Shown piece by piece: positions 30,615-42,457 of a stretch of DNA of 64,000 nucleotides. Positions within the stretch are counted from its first letter, which is position 1. Every line of letters begins with the position of its first letter. Location of the stretch: NCBI GenBank assembly GCA_030544685.1, contig CP086683.1, forward strand, positions 1,488,001-1,552,000, read 5' to 3'. The DNA comes from Pseudomonas sp. B21_DOA (GTDB lineage: Bacteria; Pseudomonadota; Gammaproteobacteria; Pseudomonadales; Pseudomonadaceae). The notes under the pieces were generated by a model. It was not told the origin of the DNA, searched no databases, and saw only the letters and a program-made list of their open reading frames with translations. The position numbers and the translations under genes are program-made.

Positions 30615-31906
30615 TTGAGCATTCAACCCGGCACTTATTCTCCCGACCTCGCCGTCCCCGCTGAAAAGCGTGTGTTCGGCGGTCGCGATCTGTTTTCCCT
30701 GTGGTTCTCCCTCGGTATCGGCCTGATGGTTCTGCAGACCGGCGCATTGCTCGCGCCGGGCCTGGGTCTGTCCGGTTCTTTGCTGGCGATCTTCCTCGGC
30801 ACGCTGGTGGGCGTGCTGTTGCTGGCCGCCGTCGGCGTGATCGGCAGCGACACCGGCCTGTCGTCGATGGCGGCGCTGAAGCTCAGTCTCGGCAGCAAAG
30901 GCGCGAGCCTGCCGGCGCTGCTCAATCTGCTGCAACTGATCGGCTGGGGCTCGTTCGAAATCATCGTCATGCGCGACGCCGCCAGCCTGCTCGGCACCCG
31001 CGCCTTCAGCGGAGGTTCGCTGTGGGCCAATCCGATGCTGTGGACGCTGTTTTTCGGCGCGCTGGCGACCTTGCTCGCGGTGAGCGGGCCGTTGACGTTC
31101 GTGCGGCAGATTCTGCGCAAGTGGGGCATCTGGCTGTTGCTCGCCGCGTGCCTGTGGCTGACCTGGAACCTGTTCGCCAAAGCCGACCTTGCTGCGCTGT
31201 GGGCGCGCGCCGGTGACGGTTCGATGCCATTCGCGGTGGGCTTCGACATTGCCATCGCCATGCCGCTATCGTGGCTGCCGCTGATTGCCGACTACTCGCG
31301 TTTCGGCAAGCGCGCAAAGAATGTCTTCGGTGGCACGGCGGTGGGGTTTTTCATCGGTAATTTCTGGCTGATGAGCCTTGGCGTGGCCTACACCCTGGCG
31401 TTCGCGCCGAGCGGCGAAGTCAATGCGCTGCTGCTGGCTCTGGCCGGTGCCGGTCTGGGCATTCCGCTGTTGCTGATTCTGCTCGACGAGTCGGAAAACG
31501 CCTTCGCCGATATTCATTCGGCGGCGGTCTCGAGCGGGATTCTGTTGCGCCTGAAAGTCGAGCATCTGGCTTTGGCCATCGGCGTGATCTGTACGCTGAT
31601 CGCACTGCTGGCGCCATTGGCGCAGTACCAGAATTTCCTGTTGCTGATCGGCTCGGTGTTTGCGCCGCTGTTCGGCGTGGTGCTGGTGGATCACTTCATC
31701 CTGCGCAAGCGCAGTGCCCAGGTCACGTCAGCCGCGTTGCGCTGGCCGGCGTTGCTGGCGTGGCTGGGGGAGTCAGCACCTATCACTTGCTGGCGAATCT
31801 GTATCCGGATGTCGGCGCAACCCTGCCGGCGCTGGTGCTGGCAGGATTGCTGCAGCTGGTGCTGGGCCGGGCCTTCAGTTACGGCCGGGAAACAGCTCAG
31901 GCTTGA
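30615..31906 (+). CDS. cytX: Putative hydroxymethylpyrimidine transporter CytX, NCS1 family (apparent frameshift at 31768)
   Basis: A 430-residue polytopic protein after restoring one G in the run 31766-31770 (WLG|GVSTYHLLANLYPDVGATL). About twelve membrane segments are visible. GRDLFSLWFSLGIGLMVLQT and LPLIADYSRFGKRAK are typical of the NCS1 purine/pyrimidine/thiamin-precursor transporters. Position after the TPP-riboswitch-controlled thiC supports HMP import. The start is TTG at 30615, 14 bases from the preceding GATAAC. It converges with, and overlaps by 32 bases, the gene on the other strand. Confidence 0.85.
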
Positions 31907-32621
31907 GAATGCCGTTCAGGCGCGGGTAAGGAATCTTCAGTTCGACGTGGCCCAGCGCATAGGGCGCGATGGTGGTCACGTCGTACTTGAGGATCACGCC
32001 ACCGTAGGTCAGCGCCACGTGCGGGGTTTTCACGAACGGCCAGTTCGCGACGAATTCCGCCTCCTGATCAAGCTTGGTGCTGATCAGCCAACTGTTGTGC
32101 GCCACTTGCGCGGCTTTCCAGAACGCCTCTTCCTGACCCGGCAGCAACATGTCTGACAGGTTCAGCACCTTGTGTTGCTGGCGCGAATAGTTGATGAAGC
32201 CGCGACCCGGAGTGCCGTGGGCGCCGCCAGTGTCGAGGTAGCTCGACAGCTCGATGATCACCAGTCCGTCATGCTGCTCACGTACTTTCGCTTGCAGATA
32301 GCTGCTGTTGCGCGGGCCGGCGCTGGCGAGGAACTGCTCGCGGTAGGCGGCCAGAGTTGGCGCGACCGGTGCGTTCTTCTCGGTGCGGGTCATTTGCAGC
32401 AGACGTTTTTCGATGATGCCGTCCAGTGCCGGCTCATCCGGGAAGCGCAGGGTGTCGATGTTCACCAGCGGGCAATCGGGGTTGGAGCAGCCGGGTTTCA
32501 GTTGCTCCGAAGCATCGCGGGTGGTTTCCAGCGGCGTGCGATAGTTGGGCTGGAACAGGCTGGCACAGGCGCCCAGAGTCAGGGCAATAGCGGCCACAGA
32601 GGCAATTTTGACAAGCGACAT
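31875..32621 (-). CDS. DUF3298/RsiV-like lipoprotein
   Basis: A 248-residue lipoprotein (MSLVKIASVAAIALTLGACA with a lipobox around LGAC). The body contains YLDTGGAHGTPGRGFINYS and LNLSDMLLPGQEEAFWKAA, the two marks of the DUF3298/RsiV-like C-terminal domain (lysozyme-inhibitor-like fold). It probably resides in the envelope. In PAO1 the counterpart is PA4972. Its end overlaps the cytX end, and it is divergent from nudF across about 230 bases containing the likely promoters. Confidence 0.75.
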   Translation of the reverse strand: MSLVKIASVAAIALTLGACASLFQPNYRTPLETTRDASEQLKPGCSNPDCPLVNIDTLRFPDEPALDGIIEKRLLQMTRTEKNAPVAPTLAAYREQFLASAGPRNSSYLQAKVREQHDGLVIIELSSYLDTGGAHGTPGRGFINYSRQQHKVLNLSDMLLPGQEEAFWKAAQVAHNSWLISTKLDQEAEFVANWPFVKTPHVALTYGGVILKYDVTTIAPYALGHVELKIPYPRLNGILKPELFPGRN

Positions 32622-32848
32622 GGGCGTCCTTTCGAAAGCAGGGGAAGGCGAAAAGTTACCGCTTCGACTCTCAACGGAGCAGTCAGTTCGCCACTAAGCT
32701 AATTAGAGTGGGTTTCACCGTCACCGTCCATCCCGCTGACGGTAAAGGGGCTGCATCAAACGGTGCGGGCGCGTTAGGATGGCGCGAAGTCGAGGTTGCC
32801 AGTTACACACAGCAAGCTCGTAATGGATGTGCAGTAAAGAGGATGCCT

Positions 32849-33493
32849 ATGACTGACTTTGCCAACGCCATTCCGACCGCCGTCGATATCGTGCGGCGCG
32901 AAAAATGCTACGAGGGCTTCTACAAGCTCGACCGTGTGCACTTGCGCCATGAGCTGTTCGCCGGTGGCATGAGCCGCGAGATCAACCGGGAAATCTTCGT
33001 GCGCCACGATGCCGTGTGCGTCCTGCCTTACGATCCGCAGCGCGATGAAGTGGTGCTGATCGAGCAGTTTCGCGTCGGCGCCATGGGCAAGGCCGACAAC
33101 CCGTGGCTGGTCGAACTGGTCGCCGGTCTGATCGACAAGGATGAGCAACCGGAAGAAGTTGCTCACCGCGAGGCGCAGGAGGAAGCTGGACTGGACATCA
33201 AGGCGCTGTGGCCGATGACCAAGTATTTCCCGTCGCCCGGTGGCAGCAACGAATTCGTGCATTTGTATCTGGGGCGTTGCAGCACCGACGGTGTCGGTGG
33301 GCTGCACGGGCTGGAAGAAGAGGCCGAAGACATTCGCGTGACGGTCTGGGCATTTGAAGATGCCTTGCAGGCCGTGCGTGACGGACGTATTGCCAACGCG
33401 GCGAGCATCATCGCCTTGCAGTGGCTGGCGCTGAACCGCGCCGAAGTGAGGGGCTATGGTCGTAAACAAGCTGCGCGATCGTTATCGGGTTGA
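32849..33493 (+). CDS. nudF: ADP-ribose pyrophosphatase (Nudix hydrolase)
   Basis: A 214-residue Nudix enzyme splitting ADP-ribose into AMP and ribose-5-phosphate. The Nudix box is AGLIDKDEQPEEVAHREAQE followed by EAGL. IEQFRVGAM and SPGGSNEFVHLYLG are NudF-specific. I use ATG 32849 because AAAGAGG (32836-32842) lies 6 bases before it; the in-frame ATG at 32843 is too close. The gene overlaps the following DUF1249 gene by 38 bases. Confidence 0.92.
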   Translation: MTDFANAIPTAVDIVRREKCYEGFYKLDRVHLRHELFAGGMSREINREIFVRHDAVCVLPYDPQRDEVVLIEQFRVGAMGKADNPWLVELVAGLIDKDEQPEEVAHREAQEEAGLDIKALWPMTKYFPSPGGSNEFVHLYLGRCSTDGVGGLHGLEEEAEDIRVTVWAFEDALQAVRDGRIANAASIIALQWLALNRAEVRGYGRKQAARSLSG

Positions 33494-33908
33494 CCTCGTG
33501 GGGCTGCAAGCCGCCTGTGAGGCCAACTACGCGCGCCTGATGCGACTGCTGCCGGACATGCGCAACGAACCCGAGGCGCGGCGTATCGCCGTGACCCAGG
33601 GCGAGCAGATGCTCGGCGTGCTCGCCCTCGAAGTGCTGCAGACCTGCCCGTACACCACGACCTTGCAGGTGCGCCAGGAACACAGCCTGCCTTGGCTACC
33701 GGTGCCGCAACTGGAAGTGCAGGTCTATCACGACGCGCGCATGGCCGAAGTGATCAGCGCCGAACATGCACGACGCTTTCGCGGCATCTATCCTTATCCG
33801 AACGCTGCCATGCACCAGCCTGACGAAAAGGCCCAGCTCAATGTCTTTCTGGGCGAATGGCTGAGCCATTGCCTGGCGCTGGGGCACGAGTACGAAGTCG
33901 TTCGCTAG
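33456..33908 (+). CDS. DUF1249 (YqiB-like) protein
   Basis: A 150-residue protein of the YqiB/DUF1249 family: YRVDLVGLQAACEANYARLM at the N-terminus, LEVQVYHDARMAEV, and PNAAMHQPDEKAQLNVFLGE at the C-terminus. The function is unknown; the gene is conserved between nudF and cpdA in gammaproteobacteria (E. coli order nudF-yqiB-cpdA-yqiA). Its ATG at 33456 is preceded by GTGAGGGG inside nudF, so the 38-base overlap indicates translational coupling. Confidence 0.88.
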   Translation: MVVNKLRDRYRVDLVGLQAACEANYARLMRLLPDMRNEPEARRIAVTQGEQMLGVLALEVLQTCPYTTTLQVRQEHSLPWLPVPQLEVQVYHDARMAEVISAEHARRFRGIYPYPNAAMHQPDEKAQLNVFLGEWLSHCLALGHEYEVVR

Positions 33909-34005
33909 TTGTGAACTGCGTCCGCTTCGACGGTTTCCCCTTTGTGTCATCCCCCAGCATAATTGCCGCATCCACCCATTGCGTGTCTAGCCCCGGGAGA
34001 GCGCC

Positions 34006-34821
34006 TTGCCCAGCGTATCGACATTGACCAGCGCCGACCCGGCGCTGCTGGTGCAGTTGTCCGACAGCCACCTGTTCGCCGCAGCGGACGGCAAGCTGCT
34101 GGGCATGAAGACCCGCGCGAGCCTGCAACAGGTCATCGACCTGGTGTTGGCGCAACAGGCGCAGATCGATCTGCTGCTGGCCACCGGCGATATTTCCCAG
34201 GACGGCACGCTGGAGTCGTACCAGGCCTTCCGCCAGATGAGCGCGCAGATCAATGCCCCGGCGCGCTGGATTCCCGGTAATCACGACGAGCCGATGGTCA
34301 TGGCCGAGGCGGCGGTGCAGAGCAGCTTGCTCGAATCGGTAGTCGATATCGGCAATTGGCGGGTGACGATGCTGGATTCGGCGGTGCCGGGTTCGGTGCC
34401 GGGCTATCTGCAGGATGATCAATTGCAACTGCTCGCCCGCGCGCTGAGCGAAGCGCCGGAACGTCATCATCTGGTGTGCCTGCATCATCATCCGGTGTCG
34501 ATCGGCTGCGCATGGATGGAGCCGATCGGCCTGCGCAACCCGGAAGCGTTCTTTGAAGTGCTGGACCGCTTTCCGCAGGTTCGCGCGGTGTTATGGGGGC
34601 ATGTGCATCAGCAAATCGATCGCGAGCGCAATGGCGTGCGCTTGATGGCCTCGCCTTCGACGTGCATCCAGTTCGAGCCCGGGAGTGCGGATTTCAAAGT
34701 GGGCGAGCAGGCGCCGGGGTATCGCTGGCTGCGGTTGTTGCCGGATGGGCGTTTGGAAACCGGGGTTGAGCGCGTGACTGGATTCGACTTTCAGGTTGAT
34801 TACGGTTCCAACGGTTACTGA
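34006..34821 (+). CDS. cpdA: 3',5'-cyclic AMP phosphodiesterase
   Basis: A 271-residue metallophosphoesterase that hydrolyses cAMP and thereby limits Vfr/CRP signalling. The metal ligands are in LSDSHLFAA, ATGDISQDG, GNHDEP, CLHHHPVSIG and WGHVHQQ. The start is TTG at 34006 after GGGAGAG; similarity starts at about residue 10. It lies in the conserved nudF-DUF1249-cpdA-yqiA order. Confidence 0.92.
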   Translation: MPSVSTLTSADPALLVQLSDSHLFAAADGKLLGMKTRASLQQVIDLVLAQQAQIDLLLATGDISQDGTLESYQAFRQMSAQINAPARWIPGNHDEPMVMAEAAVQSSLLESVVDIGNWRVTMLDSAVPGSVPGYLQDDQLQLLARALSEAPERHHLVCLHHHPVSIGCAWMEPIGLRNPEAFFEVLDRFPQVRAVLWGHVHQQIDRERNGVRLMASPSTCIQFEPGSADFKVGEQAPGYRWLRLLPDGRLETGVERVTGFDFQVDYGSNGY

Positions 34822-34830
34822 GACCATACG

Positions 34831-34922
34831 GGCCTCTTCGCGAGCCGGCTCGCTCCCACATTGAAACGCGATTCCCTGTGGGAGCGCCGGTGCGACGCTT
34901 CGACCTGCTCGCGAAGGCGGCC
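34831..34922. repeat. CGCGAGC-type intergenic palindrome
   Basis: CTTCGCGAGCCGGCTCGCTC near 34835 and the inverse, imperfect GACCTGCTCGCGAAGG ending near 34919 flank a spacer between cpdA and yqiA, with CTCCCACA and TGTGGGAG as inner arms. It belongs to the same family as the elements at 42308, 45337 and 56122 but has a more degraded right arm. Confidence 0.75.
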
Positions 34923-34993
34923 GCACAAACACCCACGATTGCTCTGACTCCCTGTAAACTCCGCTATCTTTCGCCGACAGCCAGGGAGCTCAA

Positions 34994-35601
34994 ATGTCCG
35001 GTTCGATCCTCTATATCCACGGTTTCAACAGCGCGCCGGCCTCGAAGAAGGCCTGTCAGCTGGTCGCGGTCATGGAGCGGCTGGGGTTGAGCGAGCAATT
35101 GCGCGTGCCGGCGCTGCATCACCATCCGCGCGAAGCCATCGGTCAGCTCGAGCAGGCAATCGCCGAGCTGGGCCGGCCGTTGCTGGTGGGAAGTTCGCTC
35201 GGCGGCTACTATGCGACTCACCTGGCCGAGCGCCATGGCCTGAAAGCCCTGCTGGTCAACCCGGCGGTCAGCCCGCACCGGATGTTCGATGGTTATCTGG
35301 GCACGCAGAAGAACCTCTACACCGATGAAACCTGGGAACTGACCCACGGCCACGTCACGGCGCTGGCCGAACTGGAAGTGCCACCACCGCAGGATCCGCA
35401 GCGTTATCAGGTCTGGTTGCAAACCGGCGACGAAACGCTGGATTATCGCCTCGCCCAACAGTATTACCGCGCCTGTGCCCTGCGCATTCAGGCTGGCGGC
35501 GACCACAGTTTCAGGGCTTTGCCGGGCAATTGCCGGCGTTGCTGAGTTTTGCCGGCATGGCTGCCGATATGTATCAGGCAATCGATTTCACCACGCTGTG
35601 A
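34994..35601 (+). CDS. yqiA: YqiA-type esterase (apparent frameshift near 35513)
   Basis: A 202-residue alpha/beta-hydrolase. It has the oxyanion HGFNSAP segment, the nucleophile elbow VGSSLGGYYA with the catalytic Ser near residue 72, and GGDHSF with the catalytic His. After GGDHSF the frame is lost by one base: CCAGG is needed at 35512-35514 to give FQGFAGQLPALLSF. The corrected stop is TGA 35599-35601. The enzyme acts on acyl esters in vitro; its cellular role is unclear. It follows cpdA as in other gammaproteobacteria and precedes parE by 41 bases. Confidence 0.87.
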
Positions 35602-35642
35602 AGTCTTGCCCCTCTTTCATGAATGACTGACGACGAGACCTT

Positions 35643-37550
35643 ATGGCCACTCCCAGCGCTAGTTCTTATAACGCCGACGCCATCGAAGTCCTCTCGGGCC
35701 TCGACCCGGTGCGCAAACGCCCCGGCATGTACACCGACACCAGTCGGCCGAACCACCTCGCCCAGGAAGTCATCGACAACAGCGTCGACGAAGCCCTGGC
35801 CGGCCACGCCAAATCGGTGCAGGTCATCCTGCACGCCGACCATTCGCTGGAAGTCAGCGACGACGGCCGAGGCATGCCGGTCGACATTCACCCGGAAGAA
35901 GGTGTGTCCGGTGTTGAACTGATCCTTACCAAGCTGCACGCGGGCGGCAAGTTTTCCAACAAGAACTACCAGTTCTCCGGCGGTCTGCACGGCGTGGGTA
36001 TTTCCGTGGTCAACGCGCTGTCGACCGAAGTGCGTGTACGGGTCAAACGTGACGGCAACGAATACCAGATGACCTTCAAGGACGGCTTCAAGGCCTCCGA
36101 GCTGGAAATCGTCGGCACCGTCGGCAAGCGCAACACCGGCACCAGCGTGTACTTCGCGCCGGACCCGAAATACTTCGACTCACCGAAATTCTCCATCAGC
36201 CGCCTCAAGCACGTGCTCAAGGCCAAGGCTGTGTTGTGCCCGGGGCTGCTGGTCAGCTTCGAAGACAAAGGCACCGGCGAGAAAGTCGAGTGGCATTACG
36301 AAGACGGCCTGCGCTCTTATCTGGTCGATGCGGTCAGCGAATTCGAGCGGTTGCCGGACGAGCCGTTCTGCGGCGCCTTTGCGGGTAACAAGGAAGCGGT
36401 CGACTGGGCGCTGCTGTGGCTGCCGGAAGGTGGCGACGCGGTGCAGGAAAGCTACGTCAACCTGATCCCGACCGCGCAGGGCGGCACGCACGTCAACGGT
36501 CTGCGTCAGGGCCTGCTCGACGCGATGCGCGAATTCTGCGAATTCCGCAGCCTGCTGCCGCGCGGCGTGAAGCTGGCGCCGGAAGACGTCTGGGAGCGCA
36601 TCGCGTTCGTCCTGTCGATGAAGATGCAGGAACCGCAATTCTCCGGCCAGACCAAAGAGCGTCTGTCTTCCCGTGAAGCGGCGGCGTTCGTCTCCGGTGT
36701 GGTGAAAGACGCTTTCAGCCTGTGGCTCAATGCCAACCCGGAGACTGGTCTGGCCCTGGCCGAACTGGCGATCAACAACGCCGGCCGCCGTCTCAAGGCG
36801 AGCAAGAAAGTCGAGCGCAAACGCGTCACCCAAGGCCCGGCGTTGCCGGGCAAACTGGCGGACTGTGCGGGGCAGGACCCGATGCGTTCCGAGCTGTTCC
36901 TGGTCGAGGGTGACTCCGCCGGCGGTTCGGCCAAACAGGCGCGGGACAAGGAATTCCAGGCGATCCTGCCGTTGCGCGGCAAGATCCTCAACACCTGGGA
37001 AGTCGACGGCAGCGAAGTGCTCGCCAGCCAGGAAGTGCACAACATCGCCGTGGCCATTGGCGTCGATCCGGGCGCGGCGGACATGAGCCAGCTGCGCTAC
37101 GGCAAGATCTGCATCCTCGCCGACGCCGACTCCGACGGTCTGCACATTGCGACCTTGCTGTGCGCGCTGTTCGTCCAGCACTTCCGCCCGCTGGTGGATG
37201 CCGGTCACGTCTACGTGGCGATGCCGCCGCTGTACCGCATCGATCTCGGCAAAGAGATCTACTACGCCCTCGACGAAGCCGAGCGCGACGGCATTCTCGA
37301 TCGCCTGGTCGCCGAGAAGAAGCGCGGCAAGCCGCAGGTCACCCGATTCAAGGGTCTGGGCGAAATGAACCCGCCGCAACTGCGTGAAACCACCATGGAC
37401 CCGAACACCCGGCGTCTGGTGCAGTTGACGCTGGGCGAAGACTTCGCCGAAACCTCGGAAATGATGGACATGCTGCTGGCGAAGAAACGCGCCGGCGACC
37501 GCAAATCCTGGCTGGAATCCAAAGGCAACCTCGCCGAGGTGCTGGCCTGA
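35643..37550 (+). CDS. parE: DNA topoisomerase IV subunit B
   Basis: A 635-residue type IIA topoisomerase ATPase subunit. The GHKL ATP site is seen in VIDNSVDEALAG and SDDGRGMPVD, the Q-loop/K-loop region around QTKERLSS, and the TOPRIM domain begins with LVEGDSAGGSAKQARD near residue 420 and continues with LADADSDGLHIATLL. It works with ParC in chromosome decatenation. Its stop overlaps the next ATG, so the two are coupled. The frame is intact. Confidence 0.97.
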   Translation: MATPSASSYNADAIEVLSGLDPVRKRPGMYTDTSRPNHLAQEVIDNSVDEALAGHAKSVQVILHADHSLEVSDDGRGMPVDIHPEEGVSGVELILTKLHAGGKFSNKNYQFSGGLHGVGISVVNALSTEVRVRVKRDGNEYQMTFKDGFKASELEIVGTVGKRNTGTSVYFAPDPKYFDSPKFSISRLKHVLKAKAVLCPGLLVSFEDKGTGEKVEWHYEDGLRSYLVDAVSEFERLPDEPFCGAFAGNKEAVDWALLWLPEGGDAVQESYVNLIPTAQGGTHVNGLRQGLLDAMREFCEFRSLLPRGVKLAPEDVWERIAFVLSMKMQEPQFSGQTKERLSSREAAAFVSGVVKDAFSLWLNANPETGLALAELAINNAGRRLKASKKVERKRVTQGPALPGKLADCAGQDPMRSELFLVEGDSAGGSAKQARDKEFQAILPLRGKILNTWEVDGSEVLASQEVHNIAVAIGVDPGAADMSQLRYGKICILADADSDGLHIATLLCALFVQHFRPLVDAGHVYVAMPPLYRIDLGKEIYYALDEAERDGILDRLVAEKKRGKPQVTRFKGLGEMNPPQLRETTMDPNTRRLVQLTLGEDFAETSEMMDMLLAKKRAGDRKSWLESKGNLAEVLA

Positions 37551-38535
37551 TGCAGTTTGGCTGGGCCTTGGCGGGTGCGTTGCTGCTGAGTGCGCTGAGC
37601 GTATCGGCCGAGCCGCTGCAAGAACTGCGGCTGCTCTCCGAACACCCGGTCGAGGGCATGCGCGGCGGCAACCTGTCGGGTCTGGCCATGTGCGGCAATG
37701 AGCTGTGGACGGTTTCCGATCGCGATGACGAGCAGATCTATCGGCTCGATACCCGCGATCCGGTCTGGCAGGCGCAAACCGTGCACATCGACGTGCCGCC
37801 CGTGCCGGAGAGCGGCTTGCCGTGGGGCTTGAGTTCGCGCACCTGGGCGGCGTCGTTCATTCGCGGCGGCGATCTGGATTTCGAAGGCATCAGTTGCGAC
37901 AGTGCCGGTAATCGCTACATCGTCAGTGAAGCCCATGCGGCGGTGCTGCAGGTGCCGGTCAGCGGTCCGGCGAACTGGCTGAAGATCTCGCCGCTGCTGG
38001 TTCGCGAGGCGCGGGCGAGTGGCATGCTGCTCAAGTTCAATGCGATCTTCGAGGGCCTGGCGATCAACCCGGCGGGCGACCGGATGTGGCTGGCCGCCGA
38101 ACGACAGAACCGCGGCCTGCTGCTGATCAAGCGTCAGCAAACGGTCTGGGATTGCGACGGTGGCTGCGTGCTGCTCAGTGAGGGCGGCAAGGAAATGCAG
38201 CCGGCGCAGTTCCCGAAAGCGAAAGCGGTCGACCGCGACTTTTCCGACATTTCGTTGTTCAACGGCAAGCTGTTTACCCTCGAGCGCAACGCGTTCGAGA
38301 TTTGTCGTCGCGATGCGCAGACGGCCAAGGTCGAGCAGTGCTGGTCGTATGCAGGTGAACTGTTGCAGGAAAATCGCCGCTACTCGCAGAACTACGGACT
38401 GGAGGAAGCGCTGATCATTGATGCTGAAGGCGCGTGGATCGGCGTCGACAACAATTTTGGCCCACGTGCTGACGGCGAAGTCCGCCCGGTGGTCTGGCGC
38501 TTCGCCGCGCCGGACGGTGGCTGGAGTGCCAGGCC

Positions 38536-38539
<4 letters not shown>
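37550..38539 (+). CDS. Esterase-like activity of phytase family protein
   Basis: A 329-residue exported protein (signal peptide MQFGWALAGALLLSALSVSA). It has repeated beta-propeller-like segments: GMRGGNLSGLAMCGNELWTV, DLDFEGISCD, FEGLAINPAGDRMWLAAERQ and LEEALIIDAEGAWIG. These match the phytase-like esterase family (PA4966-type in PAO1). Probably periplasmic, with unknown substrate. Coupled to parE by a 1-base overlap and to the next gene by a 4-base overlap (ATGA). Confidence 0.78.
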
Positions 38540-41331
<2,792 letters not shown>

Positions 41332-41513
41332 GCGAGAACGCCATCCTAGAGCGTTCGATCTGCGATTAAACGCGTAGATCGACGCTTTGGCGCTGGAGTC
41401 GGAACGCATATTCACGGATGATATGGCCTTTCAAGCGCCGGCGTGGCCGAGCGTTCTTCATATTTATTGAGTATTTTCACTGTGGTCAGCCTTGTGGCGG
41501 CCACCTGGACGGG

Positions 41514-42227
41514 ATGATGACTGCGCTACGCCCCCTTATTTTGTTGCTCGCCGGCGTTCTTGGCCTGGCGGGTTGCAGCGTTCACCAGCCGGTGTCGCTG
41601 TATCAACTGGACAGTGGAAGTCCGGTTCAGCCTGCGCAAAGCGCGGGCATGGCGGTTTTGCTGGGGCCAGTGGTAGTGGCCGATTACCTGCAACGCGAAA
41701 CCCTGTTGCAACGTCAACCCGACGGCAGCCTGCAAGCGGCGACCGACGGTCGTTGGGCTGGCAGCCTTTCGTCGGATATCGATCAGTTGCTGATGCGTCA
41801 GGTGGCTGGTCATCTGGACAGCCAGCGTGTAGTGCTGGCGCCTGCTACTGCCGGGTTTACCCCGGATGTGCAAGTGCTGCTGACCATCACTCGTCTGGAT
41901 TCCGGGGCGAAACAACCGGCTATTCTCGATGCGCAATGGCGTTTGATCGATCGTCGAGGCAAGGTGCGCGATAACCGCATCATTCATCTGCAGGAGCTGC
42001 ACGCCGGCAGCACCGCTTCGCAGGTGCAGGCACAAGGCATCCTGTTGCAGCGTCTGGCCGAGCAATTGTCGGTGGCGCTCAAGCCTCTGGCCAACCAGCC
42101 GCCCGTGGCCGAGGCACCGCGCAAAGCCGCGCCGAAGCCCGCAGCGCCGGCGGCGGATGCCGAGAAGCAACCGAAGATTCCAATGGCCTCGCCGATCCGT
42201 ACCGATATGGAAGTGTTTCGCTTCTGA
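41514..42227 (+). CDS. PqiC/ABC-type transport auxiliary lipoprotein
   Basis: A 237-residue lipoprotein (LLLAGVLGLAGCSV, lipobox LAGC). The PqiC/YmbA-like beta-sandwich domain (VSLYQLDSGSPVQ, LLGPVVVADYLQRETLLQR, DIDQLLMRQVAGHLDSQRV) is followed by an Ala/Pro/Lys-rich tail. PqiC homologues bind MCE-type lipid-transport tunnels at the outer membrane; no MCE genes are nearby. ATG 41514 or the next ATG at 41517. A hairpin with a short T tract ends the gene. Confidence 0.75.
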   Translation: MMTALRPLILLLAGVLGLAGCSVHQPVSLYQLDSGSPVQPAQSAGMAVLLGPVVVADYLQRETLLQRQPDGSLQAATDGRWAGSLSSDIDQLLMRQVAGHLDSQRVVLAPATAGFTPDVQVLLTITRLDSGAKQPAILDAQWRLIDRRGKVRDNRIIHLQELHAGSTASQVQAQGILLQRLAEQLSVALKPLANQPPVAEAPRKAAPKPAAPAADAEKQPKIPMASPIRTDMEVFRF

Positions 42228-42248
42228 GGGCGGAACGAGTCAGAACAG

Positions 42249-42272
42249 AGCCCGCCTTGTGCGGGCTTTGTT
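42249..42272 (+). terminator. Rho-independent terminator
   Basis: AGCCCGC ... GCGGGCT with loop CTTGT, followed by TTGTTG, lies 22 bases after the lipoprotein stop. The T tract is short, so efficiency is moderate. Confidence 0.65.
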
Positions 42273-42307
42273 GTGTCTGGGGGCAGAGATTATTCGTCTT
42301 CAGCGCT

Positions 42308-42390
42308 GGCCCCTTCGCGAGCAGGCTCGCTCCCACATTTGATCGGCGACGTGCAGGCCCTGTGGGAGCGAGCCTGCTCGCGAAGGGGCC
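42308..42390. repeat. CGCGAGCAGGCTCGC-type intergenic palindrome
   Basis: Nearly perfect inverted arms: GGCCCCTTCGCGAGCAGGCT continuing with CGCTCCCACA, and its exact inverse TGTGGGAGCG...CGCGAAGGGGCC, flank a ~23-base spacer. It would form a very stable hairpin between two terminator-like stems. Confidence 0.85.
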
Positions 42391-42402
42391 AGTACAGGCA
42401 AC

Positions 42403-42439
42403 AAAAAGCCCGCAGACAATCACTCGTCTGCGGGCTTTT
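42403..42439. terminator. Bidirectional terminator
   Basis: AAAAAGCCCGCAGAC / GTCTGCGGGCTTTT with an 8-base loop. A on the left and T on the right make it effective on both strands, between convergent genes (the lipoprotein and the HAMP-type protein). Confidence 0.85.
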
Positions 42440-42457
42440 GCGTATCGGGCCTAAGCC

